Positions 35,385-41,408 of a stretch of 41,408 bases of DNA are shown in pieces (position 1 is the stretch's first letter; each line of letters opens with the position of its first letter). A program made the position numbers and the translations under genes. The stretch covers positions 1 through 41,408 of the forward strand of contig CAIVCR010000059.1 in NCBI GenBank assembly GCA_903904515.1, written 5' to 3'. The notes beneath the pieces are model-generated. The model was not told the DNA's origin, did no database searches, and worked only from the letters and a program-made list of their open reading frames with translations. This DNA is from an uncultured Bacteroidia bacterium. Lineage in GTDB: Bacteria > Bacteroidota > Bacteroidia > Bacteroidales > Prolixibacteraceae.

Positions 35385-36146
35385 ATGAAAGTCACTCTTC
35401 TTATAAAACGATCAATATTTTATTTAATTTTTCTGACAGTTTTTCAACCTTCCTTCGCCCAGACGAAAACGAAAAATAATTTTGAAGAGTGGTCGGGGAA
35501 GCCGGAAATTGTTAATCCCGGAGGTGGAACCTCAGCCCCTTCAGATGCAATTTCACTTTTCTCAAAAGATGATCTTACTCTTTGGGAGAGTCTTCGGGAA
35601 AATGGAACACCGGCTCGATGGAAAATCGGGGGTGATTATTTTACCGTTGAGCCTGGAACCGGTGACATTGTCACAAAAAAGTCATTTGGCGACTGTCAGT
35701 TGCACATCGAATGGAAAATCCCCGAAAATGAAGTTCAAAGTGCACTGAATTTTGGAAACTCCGGTATATATCTTATGGGGTTGTACGAAGTCCAGATTTA
35801 TTCTTCCTATAACGATGAGCACAAAATATATTATAACGGACAAGCGGGAAGTATCTACAAGCAATACGCTCCTTTGGTTAATGCTTGTTTTCCTGCCGGA
35901 ACATGGCAAAGTTATGATATTGTGTTCACCGCTCCGCGTTTTAAATCAGACCTTTCACTTGACTCGCCAGCCTTTATCACCGTGTTTCAAAACGGTGTAT
36001 TAATCCAAAATCACGTGGCAATCAAAGCCCCAACCACTCATAATGACTTTACTGAATATAAGGCCCATCCGGGAAAGCTCCCCCTGTTATTGCAGGAGCA
36101 CAAAAGCAAGGTTAGTTACAGGAATATCTGGATCAGGGAGTTATAA
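35385..36146 (+). CDS. DUF1080 protein (3-keto-glycoside hydrolase/lyase-like), second copy
   Basis: A 253-residue exported protein with signal peptide ending QPSFAQ. It shows the classical DUF1080 order: ISLFSKDDLTLWESL, FTVEPGTGDIVTKKSFGDCQLHIEWKIP, then FGNSGIYLMGLYEVQIYSSY and a closing LLQEHKSKVSYRNIWIREL. The longer front loop (EIVNPGGGTSAPSDA) and the YLMGLYEVQ motif make it the more standard of the two copies. Its start lies 2 bases after the URO-D stop. Expected role: cleavage of an oxidised (3-keto) glycoside in the periplasm together with the exported Gfo/Idh/MocA enzymes. Confidence 0.87.
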   Translation: MKVTLLIKRSIFYLIFLTVFQPSFAQTKTKNNFEEWSGKPEIVNPGGGTSAPSDAISLFSKDDLTLWESLRENGTPARWKIGGDYFTVEPGTGDIVTKKSFGDCQLHIEWKIPENEVQSALNFGNSGIYLMGLYEVQIYSSYNDEHKIYYNGQAGSIYKQYAPLVNACFPAGTWQSYDIVFTAPRFKSDLSLDSPAFITVFQNGVLIQNHVAIKAPTTHNDFTEYKAHPGKLPLLLQEHKSKVSYRNIWIREL

Positions 36147-36175
36147 TAATTTTCATGTAAATTTTTAACCCTTAG

Positions 36176-36322
36176 TCTACTCCGAAAAGTCATAAAAAAA
36201 CAAATTGCCACCAGGTCCACAAGACACCAAGTTGCACAAAGTATTAAAATTTAGCATTATACTCTTAGTGAAGCTTTGAGACTTAGAGCCTTTGTGGCAA
36301 AAAAAAGACTTTTCGGAGTAGA
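36176..36322. mobile_element. MITE-like element with perfect 16-bp terminal inverted repeats
   Basis: TCTACTCCGAAAAGTC (36176-36191) is exactly reverse-complementary to GACTTTTCGGAGTAGA (36307-36322). The 147-bp element has no coding capacity. Its interior carries weaker inverted sequence (GCCACCAGG ... CACAAAG against CTTTGTGGC), of the same theme as the repeat at 21218-21278. No clear target-site duplication is seen. Confidence 0.75.
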
Positions 36323-36345
36323 TACAACCCTACACAAATTAAATT

Positions 36346-37638
36346 ATGGACAGAAGAACTTTTCTTAGAAATGCAGGTATTGCAGCTGCAGGGGCATCAA
36401 TTATCCCATTACACTCAGGTTGTAACGGAAAACATATGAACGAGCTGATAACCATCGGAATGATTGGTGTTGGTTCGCAGGGGGTTGAGCGGAACCTGCG
36501 GCACTATCTCAAATACCCTGAGCTGTGCCGGGTTGTGGCAGTTTGCGATGTTAGTATGAGTCGGGCAACGAGTGCAAAAAATCTCACTGACAATAGCTAT
36601 AAAACAAATGATTGCAAGGCTTATCAGGATTTCAGGGAGCTTCTGGAAGACAAATCCATAGATGCCGTGCAAATCTCAACGCCTGACCACTGGCATGTTC
36701 CCATTACCATTATGGCGGCATTGAAAGGGAAGCATGTCTGTTGCGAGAAGCCGACACTGACCATTGACGAAGGTCGGCTGTTGTGTGATGTTATCCATAA
36801 AACAGGCGTTGCTTATCAGGTATCGGTGGAGGACAGGTTTGAACCTGTGTATCATCAGATGGCCGAAGTTGCCTTAAACGGCAGGTTAGGCAAACTTAAG
36901 CATATCGAAATTTCAGTTCCTACGCCCGAATTGCCCAAGGAGGGTCTTGAAGTTACGGCACCTCCAAAGGACCTTGACTTCGATTTATTTCTGGGCCCTG
37001 CACCTGAAATTCCATATATTTTTGCACGGACCTTTTACAATTTCAGATGGTATGATGCTTTCTCGGGAGGGGTATTGACTGACTGGGGAGCCCACTTTTG
37101 CGATACTGCACAGCTAGCTTCAGGTAATGATCTCAGCGGTCCAACTGAGGTTACCCCGTTCGGTGAAACACGATTTTACAATGATGGGATCTTTAATACA
37201 GCCTGTCAATTTGATTTGCGGTATAAATATGCAAACAATCTGACGATGAGGATAAAATCCGGTAATGCCTCCATCAGGCTTGAAGGCGAAGAGGAGTGGG
37301 TGGAATCGATGGGTTGGACCACCAAATTAACAGGCAGCAACGAAAAAATATTTGATCTGACAACGAAAAAAGTTGCATTGCCAACTGCAAATGATGAATT
37401 TGTCGACTTCCTCCAAAGCATTAAAGAGGGACGAAAAGCTATTTATACTGCTGAAACTGGCCACCGGACCAGTTCACTTTTACATCTTGGAAATATAGCG
37501 CTTAAACTCAATAAAAAATTGGAGTGGGATACTTCGAACGAAAAGTTTATCAATAATCCTGATGCAGATAAATTAAAACGGAGAACGATGAGGGAGAAAT
37601 GGAGCTATTCCAAAATTTGCCCCGATTATAATTACTAA
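36346..37638 (+). CDS. Tat-exported Gfo/Idh/MocA-family oxidoreductase, probable lipoprotein
   Basis: A 430-residue enzyme with the leader MDRRTFLRNAGIAAAGAS and then LHSGC, a lipobox with Cys26, so it is probably a Tat-exported lipoprotein. The Rossmann motif is IGMIGVGSQGVE, the family lysine lies in CCEKPTLTI, and the acid/His pair in GGVLTDWGAHFCD. It is shorter than the copy at 32545 and clearly a different subgroup. Two distinct exported oxidoreductases in one module suggest two redox steps, for example oxidation of the glycoside and re-reduction of the released keto-sugar. It follows the MITE-like element by 23 bases, and its start is followed by normal coding sequence. Confidence 0.88.
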   Translation: MDRRTFLRNAGIAAAGASIIPLHSGCNGKHMNELITIGMIGVGSQGVERNLRHYLKYPELCRVVAVCDVSMSRATSAKNLTDNSYKTNDCKAYQDFRELLEDKSIDAVQISTPDHWHVPITIMAALKGKHVCCEKPTLTIDEGRLLCDVIHKTGVAYQVSVEDRFEPVYHQMAEVALNGRLGKLKHIEISVPTPELPKEGLEVTAPPKDLDFDLFLGPAPEIPYIFARTFYNFRWYDAFSGGVLTDWGAHFCDTAQLASGNDLSGPTEVTPFGETRFYNDGIFNTACQFDLRYKYANNLTMRIKSGNASIRLEGEEEWVESMGWTTKLTGSNEKIFDLTTKKVALPTANDEFVDFLQSIKEGRKAIYTAETGHRTSSLLHLGNIALKLNKKLEWDTSNEKFINNPDADKLKRRTMREKWSYSKICPDYNY

Positions 37639-37653
37639 TTAATATATGAATAA

Positions 37654-38535
37654 ATGAAATTCAGAATATTTGTCATTCTTGTTTTGATTTTTTTGTCTTA
37701 TTCAGTTATCGCAAAGAAAAAAATCAACACTGTTTTCTACGCCCAAAATACGCTTGATGGATTCACTGACTCCCCCAAAACTGCCATGGAAAAGGCAAGA
37801 TTATTGAAATCAATTGGGTATGATGGCTTAGAGGGATTTGGAGATCAGAATTATAAGGAACTTCAGCTCGCTTTACAAAAGGAGGGCCTTAAGATGCCGG
37901 TAAATTATGTCCCTCTTAATTTCGAAGCTGATGGCAAAACTGAAAATCGTTCCATTGATGAGATTAAAGCAATAATCAAAGCTTCAGAAAAAGGGGCAGT
38001 AATCTATTTTCATATTCACAGTAAAACGTTTATGAATGACAAAGAAAACGGTGACCAGGTTGTTGCAGCGATCTTGCGTGAACTCTCTGACTATGCGGCA
38101 GGTTTTAACGTTAAGTTATGCGCCTATCCGCACCTTTCATTTTATTGTGAGACAGCGGCCCATAGTTTTAAACTGGCAGAATTGGTTGGACGGAAGAATT
38201 ATGGGTCAGTAATTAACCTCTGTCATTTGCTAAAGGTAGAAGGGTCGGCCGGCATTGAAGAGAAGATTAAAAAATATGCACCGAAGTTATTCGCTGTTAA
38301 TATTTGCGGGGCAGATGACGGGGATACTCAGCATTTGGATTGGGATCGTTTGATCCAGCCGTTGGGACAGGGATCTTTTGACACTTACCGGTTTGTGAAA
38401 TTATTAATGGATAATGGGTATTGCGGACCGATCGGATTACAGTGCTATAACCTCAAAGGTGATGTATTTAAAACACTTAATCAGTCGTTTAAGACCTGGC
38501 AGGGGTATAAGAAAAGATATTCAGTGGAGAAATAA
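37654..38535 (+). CDS. Exported xylose-isomerase-like TIM-barrel protein (sugar isomerase/epimerase or lyase)
   Basis: A 293-residue protein with a signal peptide (FVILVLIFLSYSVIA) and an AP-endonuclease-2/xylose-isomerase-like barrel: LLKSIGYDGLEGFGDQNY, AVIYFHIHSKT, VKLCAYPHLSF, GSVINLCHLLKVEG, LFAVNICGADDGD and YCGPIGLQCYNL. Candidate metal ligands are the residues at strand ends, such as His in CAYPHLSFYCE, His in NLCHLLK and the Asp run in GADDGD. Related proteins occur next to DUF1080 and Gfo/Idh/MocA genes in Bacteroides 3-keto-glycoside operons, where they help cleave or hydrate the oxidised sugar. It is the last gene of the module, 15 bases after the oxidoreductase. Confidence 0.82.
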   Translation: MKFRIFVILVLIFLSYSVIAKKKINTVFYAQNTLDGFTDSPKTAMEKARLLKSIGYDGLEGFGDQNYKELQLALQKEGLKMPVNYVPLNFEADGKTENRSIDEIKAIIKASEKGAVIYFHIHSKTFMNDKENGDQVVAAILRELSDYAAGFNVKLCAYPHLSFYCETAAHSFKLAELVGRKNYGSVINLCHLLKVEGSAGIEEKIKKYAPKLFAVNICGADDGDTQHLDWDRLIQPLGQGSFDTYRFVKLLMDNGYCGPIGLQCYNLKGDVFKTLNQSFKTWQGYKKRYSVEK

Positions 38536-39126
38536 GCTGTCTGACTAAAAGATCGCTGATTCGATCTATTCTTGATTTTGGTTTGTCGGACCTCCTCTTT
38601 CTCTTGTCTTATCCTGGATGTTCGAATAATTTCATAAAGCGTATTCGCCCGGATAATTCCCCGGCCGAAATCATTCCATTAAAATTTCCAATTCTATACC
38701 TCTCCGAATCTCCATGGAAAGTTGACTGGTTATGCGTGTTCTGAACGTGACCTGTGTTTTTCTCCCCGCCGTTTTATGTTTAGTGAAATTGTCACAACAA
38801 TTAATTTTATCTATCTCTGCTTTTGGCCGTCATTATTTTGCCGGTATATCCTAATCATGTCTTAGGATATAGAAAAAAAGCCTTTTATTAGCATGTTTTG
38901 TGTGTTTGCTTTATTCGGATATAGTATTCAAGAAGTTGAAATCAGAAATTGAGGATAACTGATTGAACATTTTTAGTATCAATACGTTTAAGAATAAAAG
39001 ACAGATTAGTCTTTTTATGAATCGAAACAATTGCTGCTGCGGAAAATCTCCTGCATGATGTCTTGATTAGGATTATCCCCAATAATCCGTACAACTAACT
39101 TATTAATGCAATAAAATTTACAAATT
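38536..39126. other. Intergenic region of 591 bp after the catabolic locus
   Basis: No gene, RNA gene or repeat was recognised. The locus operon must end and the methyltransferase promoter must lie here, but neither a stem followed by a T-run nor a convincing TAnnTTTG box was found by eye. Confidence 0.55.
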
Positions 39127-40182
39127 ATGGAAGTTCTAAAACAATCTCAGGTACAAGAAGTAAAGAAAATTGACCCATCTCACATTATGCAAGTGGGCAT
39201 GGCATTTTGGGCTTCAAAAACACTACTGACAGCTGTGAAGCTGGAAGTTTTCTCCCATTTGGCTGCAAAACCATCAACAGGTCATGAACTCAAACATTTA
39301 TTGGGTCTGCAGGAAAGAGGATTATACGATTTCTTCGATACCTTAGTGGCATTAGGTTTTTTACAGAGAACAGGAAATAAAGAGAATGCCGTTTATTCTA
39401 ACTCTCCGGATACTGATCTCTTTCTCGACAATAATAAGCCTACCTATATCGGGGGATTTTTAGAGATGGCAAATAATAGGCTCTATCCTTTTTGGAATTT
39501 CCTCGAGGAGGGTTTAAAAACCGGGTTACCTCAAAACGAGATCAGAACCGGAAGATTAACGCTGTTTGAAGAACTTTATTTGGATCATGACAAGACCCGC
39601 GAATTCGTAAATGCAATGGGTGGCGTTCAGGCTGGTAATTTTATTGCCCTGGCTACGCAGTTTGATTTTTCAGCTTACGAAACATTGTGTGATATCGGGG
39701 GGGCAGGAGCTCAGTTATCCTCTCATGTAGCAGCACATAATCTTCATATGAAATGCACCTCTTTTGATCTTCCTCCTGTTTGTCCTATTGCGCTGGAAAA
39801 TGTAAGCAAGATGGGATTGGCAGATAGGATAGTTGTAAAGGCGGGCGATTTTTTTAAGGATACCTTTCCAAAAGCTGATGTTATTACCATGGGGAATATT
39901 CTGCATGATTGGGGTACAGCCACCAAAAAAGAGCTCATCAGTAAGGCATATGATGCTCTGCCTCAGGGAGGAGCCCTTATCGTTATCGAAAATATAATTG
40001 ATAATGAAAGACGTGAAAACACGTTTGGGTTGATGATGTCACTTAATATGCTGATTGAAACTGCTGATGGGTATGATTTTACAGCCTCAGATTTTGATGC
40101 ATTCGCCAGAGAGGCTGGGTTTAAGGAAACACGGATATTACCATTGACCGGACCCTCAAGTGCAGTAATTGCAATAAAATAG
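39127..40182 (+). CDS. SAM-dependent O-methyltransferase (acetylserotonin/CrtF-like family)
   Basis: A 351-residue enzyme with an N-terminal winged-helix dimerisation domain (about 15-110; MAFWASKTLLTAVKLEVFSHLA ... LYDFFDTLVALGFLQR) and a C-terminal Rossmann methyltransferase domain. The SAM motif is LCDIGGAGAQLSSHVA near residue 188. An acidic/FDLPPV strand follows, then AGDFFKDTFPKADV, and the catalytic His lies in GNILHDWG (about 259-262). This family methylates hydroxyls of small aromatic or isoprenoid compounds. It lies alone between a long gap and a convergent deacetylase, with no biosynthetic neighbours, so its substrate is unknown. There is no sign of truncation. Confidence 0.88.
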   Translation: MEVLKQSQVQEVKKIDPSHIMQVGMAFWASKTLLTAVKLEVFSHLAAKPSTGHELKHLLGLQERGLYDFFDTLVALGFLQRTGNKENAVYSNSPDTDLFLDNNKPTYIGGFLEMANNRLYPFWNFLEEGLKTGLPQNEIRTGRLTLFEELYLDHDKTREFVNAMGGVQAGNFIALATQFDFSAYETLCDIGGAGAQLSSHVAAHNLHMKCTSFDLPPVCPIALENVSKMGLADRIVVKAGDFFKDTFPKADVITMGNILHDWGTATKKELISKAYDALPQGGALIVIENIIDNERRENTFGLMMSLNMLIETADGYDFTASDFDAFAREAGFKETRILPLTGPSSAVIAIK

Positions 40183-40293
40183 CTCTCCGGATTACTGAAA
40201 CTTATACGATAAAAGCACCTGTTTTCACTTTGAGATTATGTGTTTTTATCGTATTTTTTATTCCATATTTTGCCGGGTCCGGGATTTCTATTA

Positions 40294-41268
40294 CTACAGA
40301 GATACGGCATTTTTCTGAATATAGGTATCCAGACCCGAGGGAGCAGGACCTATATAGTGAAAACATTCAGCCCATTCAAGACCATATTTTGCGCCATTTA
40401 TCCGGTCTTGCTCCAGAACAAACTCCCTCGTATAATTGAAATTGGCTGTTTTATCATCATCTCCCAAAAGGGGAAGCTTTTTACCCTCGGCTGCAAGTTT
40501 TTTCCTCAGATTAGAACCTGAATCTCCTCCGGGCCCCTGTGTTTTACACACCAGGTTACTTGCAACCTTGATATCCACAAACCGGCTGATATCCACAACC
40601 CTGTTGACGATCTGCGGACCTCTCGCAAAATAATACATCTCCTTAACAGTATGTGGTTTTACGACCTCAAGGTGCTCGGGATAATCAGAGCTCATTCCCG
40701 ACATCCACCTTGCCGCTTCCACAGCTTTTGCCGTTACATAATGATCGGGATTTTCCTCATATATTCCCCACGGATCATAGCAGATCAGCGTATCCACCTG
40801 AAGAAGCCTGAACAGGAAGATAAGCCTCCCTTTGATCTCCTGAATGTTATATTCATCCATCCGGTGATTGGCATAATTCAGATCATAACATTTCTTAAGT
40901 CCCAGCACCCTTGCAACCTCTGCATTATCGCGTTCATTATTCAGAAATCGTTCTCCCGAAGTGGCACCTGCTCCCGCAGCTTCATCATTGGAAGTCCGGA
41001 TCAGGTAGCCGGTATATCCTTCATAGATAAGTTTGGCAACGGTTCCGGCAGCATAAATCGGAATGTCGTCACAGTGTGGCTGTATCACAGCCAGTACTTT
41101 CCCTTTGTGCGGTTTGTCTTCCGCTACTTTTTCGATAATTACCTCCTCCTGTGTCAAAAAAGGATGTTCAGACTTTTGTGAAGAAAAGCCCAGTGAGAGA
41201 TATGAAGCGGGTATCATCGCACTTAGCACCAAATTATTCGAAATAAAATTTCTTCTTTTCATAGCCAT
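40294..41268 (-). CDS. Tat-exported PIG-L family deacetylase with variant metal motif
   Basis: A 324-residue protein with the leader MAMKRRNFISNNLVLSAMIPAS, a Tat-type RR signal. A start at the second Met (41262) would keep the leader. The PIG-L/LmbE zinc motif is present as IQPHCDDIP (H65, D67, D68): the usual proline and final acid of HPDDE are replaced by Cys and Ile. The second motif is ENPDHYVTAKA, with D175 and H176. The family removes N-acetyl groups from N-acetylglucosamine-type substrates. Cys66 next to the zinc His is unusual and might alter metal binding. It is convergent with the methyltransferase gene, 111 bases apart, and may serve the amino-sugar theme of the locus. Confidence 0.83.
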   Translation of the reverse strand: MAMKRRNFISNNLVLSAMIPASYLSLGFSSQKSEHPFLTQEEVIIEKVAEDKPHKGKVLAVIQPHCDDIPIYAAGTVAKLIYEGYTGYLIRTSNDEAAGAGATSGERFLNNERDNAEVARVLGLKKCYDLNYANHRMDEYNIQEIKGRLIFLFRLLQVDTLICYDPWGIYEENPDHYVTAKAVEAARWMSGMSSDYPEHLEVVKPHTVKEMYYFARGPQIVNRVVDISRFVDIKVASNLVCKTQGPGGDSGSNLRKKLAAEGKKLPLLGDDDKTANFNYTREFVLEQDRINGAKYGLEWAECFHYIGPAPSGLDTYIQKNAVSL

Positions 41269-41361
41269 GGTATTTAATCACCTAAAATTAAAGAAATTAA
41301 TTAATTTTGATCAGCGGAATAGTTGTAATTCCATTTTCATTACCCGAATTAATTGACCCTT

Positions 41362-41408
41362 ATGAAAAACCGTTTATTTCTCGTTGTTTTCCTTGTTTTG
41401 CTCGCTCT
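41362..41408 (+). CDS. Start of an exported protein, cut by window end
   Basis: An ATG at 41362 opens a frame reading MKNRLFLVVFLVLLA, a typical Sec signal peptide. The window ends after 15 full codons, so nothing more can be said. It is divergent from the PIG-L gene, with 93 bases between the two starts. Confidence 0.5.
   Translation, partial: MKNRLFLVVFLVLLA

Noticed and set aside
40651..41181. 176-codon plus-strand frame opposite the PIG-L gene
   Set aside because: The minus-strand frame has a Tat leader and both PIG-L motifs; the plus-strand frame is its shadow.

Overview
The window looks like a chromosomal piece of a Bacteroidota genome, probably an environmental member of the Bacteroidales/Marinilabiliales type. 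The reasons are type IX secretion (T9SS) sorting domains of both A and B type, a PorP/SprF protein, a FucP-type sugar transporter, Tat-exported Gfo/Idh/MocA oxidoreductases, DUF1080 proteins, and intergenic TAnnTTTG boxes. The species assignment is an inference; no rRNA or tRNA gene is visible.

Left part (1-12369, all genes on the minus strand): a heptamer-based tandem array (about 1-390) abuts the stop codon of a T9SS cargo protein. Then come a MarC-type membrane protein, a PorP/SprF + gliding-motility C-terminal-domain pair, a MarR regulator coupled to a degraded DoxX-like gene, and a 1915-residue T9SS cargo protein with an Asp-box propeller, a GEVED domain and an A-A-B-A-A-B-A array of Ig-like repeats.

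Middle and right part (13061-38535): a catabolic locus of about 25 kb, mostly plus strand, controlled at least in part by one divergently placed AraC regulator. It contains two DegT-type PLP aminotransferases, each followed by a neutral-ceramidase-fold protein, plus a FucP-type transporter and a cytoplasmic Gfo/Idh/MocA dehydrogenase. Downstream is a train of exported hydrolases: GHL10-like, serine esterase, GH29 fucosidase, GH36-like, cellulase-like and an unassigned propeller. The locus ends in an oxidative sugar module with two DUF1080 proteins, two Tat-exported Gfo/Idh/MocA enzymes, a UroD/MtaA-like protein and an exported TIM-barrel isomerase. There is no SusC/SusD pair, so it is not a canonical polysaccharide utilization locus.

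The most unusual element is the pair of ceramidase-fold paralogues. Both carry a roughly 200-residue inserted repeat domain that looks like a small beta-propeller. Both keep the likely zinc-site residues but have Asn or Asp where the family motif GDVSPN has its serine. Combined with an apparently Tat-exported aminotransferase and the oxidoreductases, this suggests an undescribed pathway for an amino- or acyl-substituted sugar or cyclitol conjugate. The substrate is not determined by the sequence.

Far right (39127-41408): an O-methyltransferase, a convergent exported PIG-L deacetylase with a variant metal motif, and the first codons of a further exported protein cut by the window edge. Several palindromic intergenic elements (14497-14650, 21218-21278, 36176-36322) lie inside the catabolic locus.
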